From: an uncultured Sulfitobacter sp.
GTDB lineage: Bacteria > Pseudomonadota > Alphaproteobacteria > Rhodobacterales > Rhodobacteraceae
Reading direction: 5' to 3'
DNA length: 64,000 nt
Assembly (NCBI RefSeq): GCF_947499945.1
Contig: NZ_CANMQD010000006.1
Coordinates: 55,572-119,571, forward strand
Under the pieces are notes generated by a model. The model saw only the letters and a list, made by a program, of their open reading frames with translations. It ran no database searches and had not been told where the DNA came from. Position 1 is the first letter of the stretch, and the number at the start of each line of letters is the position of its first letter. Positions 16,631 to 25,816 of the stretch are shown in pieces. The translations under genes and the position numbers were made by a program.

Positions 16631-18234
16631 ATTGTGGCTCCTGTCAGGGCGTGGGTCAGGCCGTCTGCGATCTGTATTGGGGTTGCTGTATGCCAACGGG
16701 CCGCGATGTGCAGATCGGGGCGGATGAGATAGACGCTGTCTGCTCCTGCCGCGAGGCGCTGCGCCCCTTCTGAATCTTGAGGAAGCAGGATGACCTTCAC
16801 TCCTTCAAGGTTGATGGCATCGGCCAGCGTCTCGTTGAACACCACGACCGAGAAGCCAGCCCCCAGCAGATCAACCAAGTGGCCTGCTTCGCACTGCGCG
16901 TCGGGCAGAATGGCGCCTGCAACAGGGCCGCCATTGAACATAGGATCATCGGCGATCACAGCCGGACTATCCGCATAGGTATAAGGCGTCATCTGGCGCG
17001 GGTTGGCGAGCCGCCCTGCGAAGGGATGGCTCAGTGCGAGGTTCAGCGCGGCATCGCGCATTAGGGTCCAGCCACGGGTGGGCGGCGTCATAAACCGCGC
17101 TGATTGTGTGGCATTTGCAAAGACATCCAACGTGGCGCCCCGCCGCTCGGGCGTGTAGCTGTCCAGCAGGCTTGGCGCGGCCTTGCCGTTCAGAACCCAG
17201 CCGAGTTTCCATGCGATGTTATGGGCATCGGCGAGGCCATTGTTCAGCCCGCGCACGCCAAAGATTGGCACGATATGGGCGCTGTCACCGATAAAGAAAA
17301 TGCGCCCGTCGCGGTAATCGTCAAGGGCCAGTGTATTCGCGGAATAGGTGCTCCACCACTCAAGCTCCCATGGACCGTCATAGCCGATTTCCTCAAGAAC
17401 TGCCGTGACGGAGGCGCGGACGGTGGCCTCCTCCATCGCGTGTGCGCCGTCTTCATCATCGGCAAGCTGGTAGTCGATGCGCCAGATATCGTCGGGTTGT
17501 TTGTGGATCAGAATGGTCGCACCACGGCGGCAGTCCGGGTCAAAAAGCGCGCGGCGGATGGTGGGATAGTCATGCGGCATCTGCACATCGGCGATGACAT
17601 AGCGCCCCTCGTAGTTGTCCCCTTTGAGGCGCAGGCCGCGCATTTTCCGCATCTGGCTGCGCGCGCCATCAGCGGCGAGCACCCAATCGGCGTTGAGGGT
17701 GTATATGCCGTTCGGGTCTGTGACTTTGAGTTGCACGGTGCTGTCGTGATCCGATACCCCTGCGACTTCGCTCTGCCAGCGCACTTCGATCAGCGGTTCT
17801 TTTTCAACGGCGTTCCAAAGGAACTGTTCGATATACTGTTGCTGGAGGTTGTACATGGGGCGATATTTCTCGGATGCGCTGTCGGGCATCTGGAATTCAA
17901 GGATTTGTGTACCGCGGTAAAAGCTGCGGCCTGTGGTCCAGCCCAGTGCCTTTTCCAGAAACGGAGCTGCGGCGCCGATACGCTCGAATATATTGATGCT
18001 GGAACGGGCGATGCAAATGGCGCGGCTGCCGTCGTTGAAGGTCGATTTATTGTCGAACAGGATCGAGCGGATGCCCTCCCGCGCCAGCCCGAGGGCGGCG
18101 GTCATGCCGATGGGACCTGCGCCCACAATCGCGACAGGGGCGGGGTTGCCCGAACCGGTGCTTCGCACAGGCGCGTCAAAATGCGGATAGGTGAAATAGA
18201 GTGAATCGGTCTCGCTGCGCCCTTCGGGTCTCAT
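16627..18234 (-). CDS. FAD-dependent aromatic monooxygenase (PF01494)
   Basis: The 535-residue flavoprotein has the dinucleotide-binding GAGPIG (38-43), the VLAADGARS motif and the IGDSAHIVPIFGVRGLNNGLADAHN motif typical of class A flavin hydroxylases such as MhpA. It would hydroxylate a phenolic ring using NAD(P)H and oxygen. The C-terminal thioredoxin-like domain (about 410-535) is also present. I chose ATG 18234 with GGAGG upstream; the longer frame would cross the divergent LuxR gene. It heads a monooxygenase-DUF2783-RidA operon, divergent from the LuxR regulator. Confidence 0.87.
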   Translation of the reverse strand: MRPEGRSETDSLYFTYPHFDAPVRSTGSGNPAPVAIVGAGPIGMTAALGLAREGIRSILFDNKSTFNDGSRAICIARSSINIFERIGAAAPFLEKALGWTTGRSFYRGTQILEFQMPDSASEKYRPMYNLQQQYIEQFLWNAVEKEPLIEVRWQSEVAGVSDHDSTVQLKVTDPNGIYTLNADWVLAADGARSQMRKMRGLRLKGDNYEGRYVIADVQMPHDYPTIRRALFDPDCRRGATILIHKQPDDIWRIDYQLADDEDGAHAMEEATVRASVTAVLEEIGYDGPWELEWWSTYSANTLALDDYRDGRIFFIGDSAHIVPIFGVRGLNNGLADAHNIAWKLGWVLNGKAAPSLLDSYTPERRGATLDVFANATQSARFMTPPTRGWTLMRDAALNLALSHPFAGRLANPRQMTPYTYADSPAVIADDPMFNGGPVAGAILPDAQCEAGHLVDLLGAGFSVVVFNETLADAINLEGVKVILLPQDSEGAQRLAAGADSVYLIRPDLHIAARWHTATPIQIADGLTHALTGATI

Positions 18235-18338
18235 CGTATCCTCCACGTTTTTGCACATCATAGGAAGGGTCCGCTGTTGTGTCTGTCCTCTTTGGGAGGG
18301 GACATGCTTTTGAGGCAAAGCCATGCTAGGTTTTGTCG

Positions 18339-19061
18339 ATGAATGCGACAGCACACCATATTGATCTATGTCTTGCCCATCTGGGGCAGGCGCGTTTTGC
18401 GCAGGTGTTTTGCGATTTTGTCGAGACGCTTGAGATTGACCAGATCATGGTCTTTTCCATCGAGGCGCAGGGAGCCTCCTGCCTGCTGTCGCGCCATTTT
18501 CGTGAGGGCGCTTTGGCCGATGTGCTGGCGGCGCAATACCTTGACGGCTGGTACAAGCAGGATCCCCTGCTGCCAAAGCTCCTTGCGGCGGAGCCTGATA
18601 CGATTACCCTGTGCACATTCGAGCAAATCCAGAGCGGGATGAGCGACGCTTACCGCCAGATTTTCTTTGACGCACCCGGATTGTATGCGAAAACGACCTT
18701 GATAGGGGTGCGGCGTGATTTGCGGCTGTTTATCAGTCTCTATCAAGGGGATTTAACAGCTGTTCAGCCTGATCCGGCGCTTGCGCGGTTGGTGGGACGG
18801 CTGGCGCTTTTGCATTTTGACCAGCTGAGGCAATCGGACCATCCAGCGCTGTTGGACGTCCTCAGCCTGCGGGAGCGGGCGGTCTGTTCGGGGATGCTGG
18901 CGGGGCAGAAGGCCGAAGAAATTGCGGCGCAGATCGGGGTCGCGCCCTCGACTGTCGTGACCTACCGCAAGCGGGCCTACGGAAAGTTAGGCATCAGCTC
19001 ACGGGCGAGCCTGTTTGCGCTGTGTCGTGCAGGCGATCCAGCTGTGTCGACAGAGGAATAA
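18339..19061 (+). CDS. LuxR-type HTH transcriptional regulator
   Basis: The 240-residue protein ends in a LuxR/GerE HTH (about 178-235, LSLRERAVCSGMLAGQKAEEIA then APSTVVTYRKRAYGKLGI). The N-terminal 170 residues do not show the autoinducer-binding tryptophan/aspartate set clearly, so it is not an obvious quorum sensor. ATG 18339 is preferred to a TTG two codons earlier. It is divergent from the flavin monooxygenase operon and 5 bases upstream of the GMC oxidoreductase, so it could control either or both. Confidence 0.82.
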   Translation: MNATAHHIDLCLAHLGQARFAQVFCDFVETLEIDQIMVFSIEAQGASCLLSRHFREGALADVLAAQYLDGWYKQDPLLPKLLAAEPDTITLCTFEQIQSGMSDAYRQIFFDAPGLYAKTTLIGVRRDLRLFISLYQGDLTAVQPDPALARLVGRLALLHFDQLRQSDHPALLDVLSLRERAVCSGMLAGQKAEEIAAQIGVAPSTVVTYRKRAYGKLGISSRASLFALCRAGDPAVSTEE

Positions 19062-19066
19062 GCGCC

Positions 19067-20704
19067 ATGTCGCAACGTGATCTCGAGTTTGATTATGTCG
19101 TTGTGGGCGGGGGCGCTGCGGGTTGTGTCCTTGCCGCGCGTTTGGCGGCGGAAAGTGATGGCACTGTTGCGTTGCTGGAGCGGGGGCGTCGCGATACAAA
19201 CCGCTGGATTCATATCCCCGCTACCTTTTTCAAGGCGCTGCAAAGTCAGGATAGTGACGCGGTGGTGTCCGAGCCTGATGCCTCGCTCAACGGGAAGCCC
19301 ATTCCCGTGCCGCAGGGCAAAGTGTTGGGCGGCGGGTCGTCGGTGAATGGCATGATCTATATGCGCGGCCAGCACCGTGACTATGACGATTGGGCGCAGG
19401 TGCATGGCTGCACGGGCTGGTCCTTTGCCGAAGTCCTGCCGATCTTTCGCAGGCAGGAAGCGAACACGCGGCTGGATAATCCTTTTCACGGGACTGCGGG
19501 CAAACTGGTGGTGGCCGACCCCTCCGCGCCGCATCCTGTGGGGGCGCAGATTATCGCGGCGGCGGTGTCCGCAGGCATCGCGCCCACGGATGATTTCAAC
19601 GGGGCCGCGCAGGAAGGCGCGGGGTGGTATCAGGTCACTGCCCACGCGGGGCAACGCCAATCTGCGGCGCATTGCTTTTTGCGGCCCGAACTTGATCGCG
19701 AAAACCTGAGCGTTCTGACGGGGGTTCTTGCCTGCCGCATCGACATTCAAAACCGTCGCGCCGTGGCAGTGGAAGTGCGCAATGACGCGGACGTGGTGCA
19801 GACCATCAAAGCGCGGCGGGAGATCATCCTGACGGCGGGTAGTTTTCACAGTCCCAAGCTGCTGATGTTGTCAGGCATCGGGCCGCGCGATGAGTTGGAG
19901 CGTCACGGCATCGCGATTGTGCATGAGGCCGATGAGGTCGGGCGCAATTATCAGGATCATGTGGGCGCGCCCGTCACGCGGCATCTGGTAGGGGCAAAAG
20001 GGCTTCACGGGGCCGATCGTGGTTTGGCCGCATTGAAACACGGGTTTGATTATTTTCTGCGCAATCGCGGGTTGCTGACCTCGAACCTGTTGCAAGCTGG
20101 GGCCTGTGTGGACACAAGCGGGGAGGGCAGGGCGGACGTGCAATATAACTTTGCCCCCTTTGCCCCTGGCGCACCGGGTCAAGCGCCGCTGGGCTTTCAC
20201 GCGATGCAAATCCATCCCATGACCATGCGGCCCAAGTCGCGGGGGCGTTTGGGGCTGAGGTCGAAGGACCCGAGTGACGGGCCGAAGTTTTTTGCAGGTG
20301 TGCTGGGACATGAGGACGATATGGACACGCTGCGGCGCGGTGTGTGGCTGGCGCAGGACATCTATAGACAGCCGGAGTTAAAAGAGATCATCGGCGATGA
20401 GGTCTGGCCCAGACCTGATGTCAGGACGCAAGCGGGGTCAAACCGCCTTGATGATGCGATCCGCGATCATGCCCGTACGATATTTCACCCTGCTGGAACC
20501 TGTCGTATGGGGCCGACCCCTGCGGCCGTGGTGGACCTTGAGCTGAGGGTGAATGGCATTGACGGGCTGCGTGTGGCGGATTGTTCGATCATGCCTGCGC
20601 TTGTTTCTGGCAATACAAATGCACCGACGATGATGATTGCGGACCGCGCGGCCGATTTCATTACTGGGAGTAAAAAGTTGACGCAGGCTTCCGAAAAGTC
20701 ATAA
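19067..20704 (+). CDS. GMC-family FAD alcohol dehydrogenase (choline-dehydrogenase-like)
   Basis: The 545-residue enzyme has the FAD motif GGGAAG (14-19), the GMC signatures GKVLGGGSSVNGMIYMRG and GSFHSPKLLMLSGIG, and the catalytic histidine in IFHPAGTCRMG. It oxidises an alcohol to aldehyde/acid, with electrons passing to the respiratory chain. ATG 19067 has GAGGAA upstream. It is co-directed with LuxR (5-base gap) and with the TAXI-TRAP genes 68 bases downstream. Substrate may be the alcohol released by the sulfatase at 24251; this is inference. Confidence 0.87.
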   Translation: MSQRDLEFDYVVVGGGAAGCVLAARLAAESDGTVALLERGRRDTNRWIHIPATFFKALQSQDSDAVVSEPDASLNGKPIPVPQGKVLGGGSSVNGMIYMRGQHRDYDDWAQVHGCTGWSFAEVLPIFRRQEANTRLDNPFHGTAGKLVVADPSAPHPVGAQIIAAAVSAGIAPTDDFNGAAQEGAGWYQVTAHAGQRQSAAHCFLRPELDRENLSVLTGVLACRIDIQNRRAVAVEVRNDADVVQTIKARREIILTAGSFHSPKLLMLSGIGPRDELERHGIAIVHEADEVGRNYQDHVGAPVTRHLVGAKGLHGADRGLAALKHGFDYFLRNRGLLTSNLLQAGACVDTSGEGRADVQYNFAPFAPGAPGQAPLGFHAMQIHPMTMRPKSRGRLGLRSKDPSDGPKFFAGVLGHEDDMDTLRRGVWLAQDIYRQPELKEIIGDEVWPRPDVRTQAGSNRLDDAIRDHARTIFHPAGTCRMGPTPAAVVDLELRVNGIDGLRVADCSIMPALVSGNTNAPTMMIADRAADFITGSKKLTQASEKS

Positions 20705-20772
20705 ATTCGTTGACTCAACGCGTCATTAGTTAACAGATTAATGAATAATAAAAAAAGTTCTGGGAGGAACAC

Positions 20773-21822
20773 ATGTCAAAACATTATCTCGCGGGGGCGA
20801 TCATCGCCGCCAGCCTTTTTGCAGCACCTGCATTTGCCCAAGCCAACCTGACCGCCGAGACAGCATCTGCTGGCGGTTCAACGCATTTGGCGCCGTCGCA
20901 CCTGACCGAAGTGACTGGCACGCGCGGCATTGCCAACATCCAGCTGGCCGAGGGCCAGACGCTTACCAACTCGATCCAGAACGTGGCCGAGGGTAAAACA
21001 GATATCGCCAGCGCGCCGCACATCCTGCCGTTTTTGATGAGCCGCGGTGTCGGTCCCTACGGGAAGCTGGGCAAGGAAAAGGGGGCCGAACTCGCCTCCA
21101 ACCTGCGCTCTATCTACCCTTACACGCTGGGGATTTTCTTTCTCTATGCCTATGATGCCAAAAACCTCGGTGGCTGGGACGATCTCGAGGGCAAGGTGCT
21201 GTTTAACGGCCCGCCACGCGGGGGTGCCTTGAACAATGCCCGCACCATGATCGAGTTGATCACGGGTCTTAAGGATGGCGACGGCTACACTGGTATTCAG
21301 GCCAACTGGGGTCAGGCGACGGCAGTCATTAGCGGCGGGGAGCCGGACGGCGTTGTTCTGCCAGAGCTGTTCCCGAACACGCGGGTTTCCACGCTTGGCT
21401 CCTCGGGCAAAGTGACCGCATGGTCAATGCCCAAGGATGTCTATGAGAGCGAAGCGATGCAGAAGTATATGAAAGCGCCGGGCAGTGCCTCGGTCGAGCT
21501 TCCTGTTGCTGATCTTCAGGCCGCGATGGGCGATGATTGGACTTTTGTCTCCGAGGACGGCACCTTCCGTGCGCTGGCAACCATTGGCGGTGATGTGGTG
21601 AACAAGGATATGGATGAACAGCTCGTCTATGATCTGGTGTCTGCCTATATCGCCACGCTGGATGAGTTGAAGGCCAAAGCGCCGTTTGGCAATACGGTCA
21701 ACTATGACAACCCCGGATTTGGCATGTGTGGTGCGAACCCGATGAAGTACCACAAAGGGGCTGCCCGCGCGTGGGAAGACGCCGGTTTTGAAGTGCCTGA
21801 TTGCGCAAAAGATGAATCTTAA
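20773..21822 (+). CDS. TAXI-family TRAP transporter substrate-binding protein
   Basis: A 349-residue periplasmic protein with a signal peptide cleaved after AFA (residue 22). The ETASAGGSTHLAPSHLTEV start and the sequence GPPRGGALNNARTMIEL are typical of TAXI (TRAP-associated extracytoplasmic immunogenic) binding proteins. It delivers a solute to the fused permease downstream. A strong hairpin at 21843-21880 between the two genes would raise the ratio of binding protein to permease. Ligand is not evident; the neighbouring sulfatase points to a sulfated compound. Confidence 0.88.
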   Translation: MSKHYLAGAIIAASLFAAPAFAQANLTAETASAGGSTHLAPSHLTEVTGTRGIANIQLAEGQTLTNSIQNVAEGKTDIASAPHILPFLMSRGVGPYGKLGKEKGAELASNLRSIYPYTLGIFFLYAYDAKNLGGWDDLEGKVLFNGPPRGGALNNARTMIELITGLKDGDGYTGIQANWGQATAVISGGEPDGVVLPELFPNTRVSTLGSSGKVTAWSMPKDVYESEAMQKYMKAPGSASVELPVADLQAAMGDDWTFVSEDGTFRALATIGGDVVNKDMDEQLVYDLVSAYIATLDELKAKAPFGNTVNYDNPGFGMCGANPMKYHKGAARAWEDAGFEVPDCAKDES

Positions 21823-21842
21823 GCCAACCCTCTAACGACAAA

Positions 21843-21880
21843 CCGCCGCCCCTGTTTAACCATCGGGGCGGCGGCCTTTT
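21843..21880 (+). terminator. Intrinsic terminator/attenuator between TRAP binding protein and permease
   Basis: Perfect 10-base arms 21843-21852 and 21865-21874 around a 12-base loop, then CCTTTT. Because the permease follows in the same direction, partial read-through is expected. Confidence 0.8.
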
Positions 21881-21902
21881 CAGCGCTTGGGAGAATGATG
21901 TC

Positions 21903-24254
21903 ATGACGGATCAAACCGATCAGCCAGCGGATGCGGGGTTCTTCCCCAATCGGGCGGTTTATGTCGTGGCGCTTGTCTTTGTGGTGCTGGGTATCCTGAA
22001 CAGCATGCCCACCATTCCCGGCTGGGATGATATGTGGCGTAATGTGACGGGTGTGGAAAAGCTCAAGGTGCGCAATTTCGCGACCGAGATTTTCTATCCT
22101 ATAATTTTCTTTGTGATGATGCTGGTGGTCGCCCTCAAGCATTCCATGTGGCGCGACTGGCAAGGGACAAGCCGCGCGTGGTTTGGTTTGTTTATGGATG
22201 TGGCGCTGGTCGGGGCTGCGGCGGCGATTTCGCTGACGTATCTCATCGAGATTGACAGCGTATGCATGATCGACGTCATGACCGGAGAGCGCGCACGTCT
22301 GATTGCAGCGACGCTTGAGGCCGAGATTGCCTTTGCGCAGGACATGGGCCTGCCTGTGCCGCAGTCGGTGGATGATCCGGGATGTGTCTCGACCACGGGT
22401 GTCTGGCTGGTGGCGATCATGGGCATCTCGATCCTTGTTTTCCTAGCTTATAATATCAAGGTATGGGGGCTGCCGCTGGTCCTCGTGTCCCTGCTTATCG
22501 CGTTTTATACGATCGGCACGGTGCTGGTTTGGTATTTCCACGGACCTGACGACATCAACAAATACCTGATGACAAAGCTGGGCGGCGAGCCGCGCCAGTT
22601 TATCGACGGACGCCCGAATGTGCATGATGCCCTGGTCAACAATGCCTCCGGTATTCTTGGGCGGTTTATGAACATCATCATGAACGTGGTGTTTCCCTAT
22701 ATCATTCTGGGCGCTATGTTCGGCAAATCGGCTGGTGGTCAGTCGCTGATCAAGATCGCCTTTCGCTGGACGCGGCACCTGCGCGGTGGTCCTGCGCATG
22801 CTGCGATTGTGTCCTCTGCAATGTTTGGTACGATCACAGGCGGACCTGTGGTTAACGTGCTCTCGACGGGTGTCCTCACGATCCCGATGATGCTCAAGCG
22901 CGGGTTTTCGCGGACCTTTGCGGGTGGGGTTGAGGCGGCGGCCTCCTCTGGTGGATCGATCATGCCGCCTGTGATGGGGGTCGCGGCGTTCATTCTTGCC
23001 GCGCTTACGGCAGTGCCCTACCGCGACGTGATTATTGCGGCTACGCTCCCCGCGATGGCCTACTTCTTTTGTCTGTTTCTCTCGGCGATGTTCCAGTCGC
23101 GCAAACAGGGGATTGAGGCCTTTGGCGAATTAACTCCTGACATGCATCTATCCCGTCAGGACTACTTGCACCTTGCTCAAATCTTCTTGCCCATTTTGCT
23201 GATCTTGTTCCTGCTGCTGACGCCAAAGGATGGCATCGGCTGCGGCTGGTTCGGCGCGCTTTTCGGGGTTGAGACGGTGATCCGGGGAGACGCATGCAGT
23301 GCTGTGAACCTGCCATGGTTCTTTGAAGCCTTACAAAACGCGGCGGGGGATGCGGGGGCCACGGGGTGGTGGGCCGCTGCTTTTGTGACGGTACTGCTGT
23401 TTCTGGATAAAGAGTTCCGCAAAAAGCCACGCCTTGTGCTGGATGCGCTGGCTGAAGCGGGGATCACGATTTCCTCGCTCTATCTGATGTTTCTTGCGGT
23501 TACCGTGATTGATGTTTGTCTCAGCTTTACAGGTCTGTCCAAGTTTGTGGGCATCGACATTCTAAGCTTTCTGATCTCGCTTGATCTCGGGGGGGACGGC
23601 TCTGACTTCCTCATGTTTGTGGCGCTGTTTATCACCATGTTGTTGGCGGTTTTGCTGGGTATGGGGATGCCTGCGGTGCCTGCCTATATCAATGTAGCCC
23701 TCCTGATGGGGCCGATGTTGGTTGGTCTGGGGATTGCTACGCTGACGGCGCATATGTTCATCTTCTACTTTGCTGTGGCCTCGGCCATCACACCACCTGT
23801 TGCACTGGCCGCTTTTGCGGCGTCGACCATCACCAAGGCTGACCCCATGGCGACAGGATTTAGTGCGGTGCGCTCTGGCATTGTGATGTTTGCTATTCCC
23901 TTTGTCTTTGCCTTCTACCCTGAATTTCTGCTGATCGAGCAAGCGTTGATTGATCCCGCCTCGCCCAGTGGGGCGCCTTTGGCAGGCTATGAAAACGGTG
24001 TGAGTTGGCCCTCCTTCTTATGGCTTCTGGCGCGGTTGGTGCTGGCGCTTTATCTGGTGGCCAGTGCGCTGGCGCGGTTTGATGCGGCGGCACTCGGGAT
24101 GGGGTGGGTGTTTGGCCGATTGGCATTGGCGGTGTTGGTCATGTTGCGGCCCGAGGTGATCCATGTTTCGGCTGTTGGCGTGACCATTGCGATGCTGGTC
24201 TGGCACCGTGCGCAGGCCGGCAAAGCGCCCCCGCTGGAAGGGGCAACAGCATGA
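21903..24254 (+). CDS. Fused TRAP transporter permease (TAXI type)
   Basis: The 783-residue membrane protein joins a small-subunit (DctQ-like) part at the N-terminus with a large DctM-like part from about residue 215 on (GRFMNIIMNVVFPYIILGAMF, GPVVNVLSTGVLTIPMM and AVLLGMGMPAVPAY motifs). Fusion of the two subunits is normal for TAXI-TRAP systems. It uses an ion gradient to import the ligand handed over by the upstream binding protein. GGGAG precedes the start. The stop overlaps the sulfatase start (ATGA), tying import to sulfatase production. Confidence 0.9.
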   Translation: MTDQTDQPADAGFFPNRAVYVVALVFVVLGILNSMPTIPGWDDMWRNVTGVEKLKVRNFATEIFYPIIFFVMMLVVALKHSMWRDWQGTSRAWFGLFMDVALVGAAAAISLTYLIEIDSVCMIDVMTGERARLIAATLEAEIAFAQDMGLPVPQSVDDPGCVSTTGVWLVAIMGISILVFLAYNIKVWGLPLVLVSLLIAFYTIGTVLVWYFHGPDDINKYLMTKLGGEPRQFIDGRPNVHDALVNNASGILGRFMNIIMNVVFPYIILGAMFGKSAGGQSLIKIAFRWTRHLRGGPAHAAIVSSAMFGTITGGPVVNVLSTGVLTIPMMLKRGFSRTFAGGVEAAASSGGSIMPPVMGVAAFILAALTAVPYRDVIIAATLPAMAYFFCLFLSAMFQSRKQGIEAFGELTPDMHLSRQDYLHLAQIFLPILLILFLLLTPKDGIGCGWFGALFGVETVIRGDACSAVNLPWFFEALQNAAGDAGATGWWAAAFVTVLLFLDKEFRKKPRLVLDALAEAGITISSLYLMFLAVTVIDVCLSFTGLSKFVGIDILSFLISLDLGGDGSDFLMFVALFITMLLAVLLGMGMPAVPAYINVALLMGPMLVGLGIATLTAHMFIFYFAVASAITPPVALAAFAASTITKADPMATGFSAVRSGIVMFAIPFVFAFYPEFLLIEQALIDPASPSGAPLAGYENGVSWPSFLWLLARLVLALYLVASALARFDAAALGMGWVFGRLALAVLVMLRPEVIHVSAVGVTIAMLVWHRAQAGKAPPLEGATA

Positions 24255-25813
24255 CCAAGCGTCCTAATTTCCTGTTCATCATTACGGATCAACAGCGGTC
24301 GGATTGGCTGGGATGCTACGGACATCCAGTGCTGAAAACGCCCAATATTGATGCTATCGCTGCGCGGGGTGTGCGGTTCGAGAACTTTCACGTGGCCACA
24401 CCAGTCTGTATGCCAAACCGCGCAAGCCTGCTCACAGGGCGCTATCCCAGCCGTCATGGGCTGCGCCACAATGGCTGCCGCCTGCCGCTGTCGGCCAATA
24501 CATTTGTGGACCAGTTGGCGGAGGTGGGATACCATACAGCCGCCATCGGGAAGAGCCATTTGCAACCCTTCACGGGCATGACCCCTTTGGGCCAGACCGA
24601 AGAAGAGATCGCTGCGCGCGCGGAAGCGTGGAAGCCTGACACGGGCGACTATACCCAAGAGGAACCGGGCCAGTATGACAGCGCGGGGCGTTATAGCTTC
24701 AAGACGCCCTACTATGGCTATCAGCATGTGGATATGGTCACGACGCATGGTGACCGTTGCGGGGGACATTACCAACAGTGGTTCCGCGAAAATGCCCCCG
24801 ATTGGGAGGCGTTGCATGACGACGCCAACCAGTTGCCGCATGACTATACCTGCCCGCAGGCCTATCGCACGCCGATCCCTGCGGAGCTATATCCGACCGC
24901 CTATGTCCGTGACCGCGCGATTGACTACCTCGACAGCCGTGTGGGCGAGGATGATCCCTTCTTTGGGTTTGTCTCCTTTCCCGATCCGCATCATCCATTC
25001 AATCCCCCGGGCAAATACTGGGACATGTATAGCCCTGATGATTTCGAAGTATCACTGCCTTATGCCGCGCATAAAAACCCCACGCCCCCGATGCAGTGGC
25101 TTGAGAACAACTGGAAGACAGGCGGCGGGCAGAAGCTGCCGCAAGAGGCGATGATGCTGAATGATCGACAGATCAAAGAGGCGATGGCGCTGACCGCTGG
25201 CATGATGGCTTTTGTCGATGATGCGGTGGGCGATATTATGGGAGCACTTGAGCGAAACGGGCAGTTGGAGAATACCATCATCTGCTTTACCTCCGATCAC
25301 GGCGACTACCTCGGGGATTTCAATTTGATGCTCAAAGGGGCGCTGCCGTTCAAGTCCATCACGCGGGTGCCTTTCATCTGGTCGGACCCTTTGCAGCGTG
25401 ATGCGGCGACTTCGCCCGCGTTGGCTTCCACTGTTGATCTGGCTGCGACGATCCTCGAACGTGTGGGCATCGCGCCGTTTAATGGCAATCAGGGCAAAAG
25501 CTTTAAATCCGCGCTGGAAGGTGGGGCAGGGGTGCGCGACGAGTTGTTGATTGAATTTAACGATGGCGGCAACCGCCTCGGGTTTGACAGCCCTGCGCGG
25601 GTGCGCACGCTGCTCACGCCCGACTGGCGCTATACCATGTACCGCGATCAGGATTGGGGAGAGTTATATGACCTCACGCACGACCCTGACGAGACCCATA
25701 ACCTTTGGGATGATCCTGCGCATTTCATCACACGCGCCCATCTGGCCGAGCGGCTGACCCATCACCTGACCGCGCAGATGGATGAGAGCCCCTCGGCCAA
25801 TCGGGTGGCCTGA
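24251..25813 (+). CDS. Sulfatase (arylsulfatase/choline-sulfatase-like)
   Basis: The 520-residue protein has the sulfatase core C53-M-P-N-R57 followed by ASLLTGR, where C53 would be converted to formylglycine, the metal-binding D13-Q14 start (ITDQQRSD) and SDHGDYLGD near residue 350. It has no signal peptide, so it acts in the cytoplasm on an imported sulfate ester. Translation is coupled to the TAXI-TRAP permease by ATGA overlap. Phosphonate monoester hydrolases share this fold and are an alternative. I did not see a formylglycine-generating enzyme in the window. Confidence 0.85.
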   Translation: MTKRPNFLFIITDQQRSDWLGCYGHPVLKTPNIDAIAARGVRFENFHVATPVCMPNRASLLTGRYPSRHGLRHNGCRLPLSANTFVDQLAEVGYHTAAIGKSHLQPFTGMTPLGQTEEEIAARAEAWKPDTGDYTQEEPGQYDSAGRYSFKTPYYGYQHVDMVTTHGDRCGGHYQQWFRENAPDWEALHDDANQLPHDYTCPQAYRTPIPAELYPTAYVRDRAIDYLDSRVGEDDPFFGFVSFPDPHHPFNPPGKYWDMYSPDDFEVSLPYAAHKNPTPPMQWLENNWKTGGGQKLPQEAMMLNDRQIKEAMALTAGMMAFVDDAVGDIMGALERNGQLENTIICFTSDHGDYLGDFNLMLKGALPFKSITRVPFIWSDPLQRDAATSPALASTVDLAATILERVGIAPFNGNQGKSFKSALEGGAGVRDELLIEFNDGGNRLGFDSPARVRTLLTPDWRYTMYRDQDWGELYDLTHDPDETHNLWDDPAHFITRAHLAERLTHHLTAQMDESPSANRVA

Positions 25814-25816
25814 CGG

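Noticed and set aside
17104..18204. 366-codon frame antisense to the flavin monooxygenase
   Set aside because: Shadow of the conserved monooxygenase; no domain or ribosome binding site.
20712..20723. Inverted repeat CGTTGA-C-TCAACG between the GMC and TAXI genes as a terminator
   Set aside because: No T run follows and the spacer is one base, so it is not an intrinsic terminator; too weak to call an operator.
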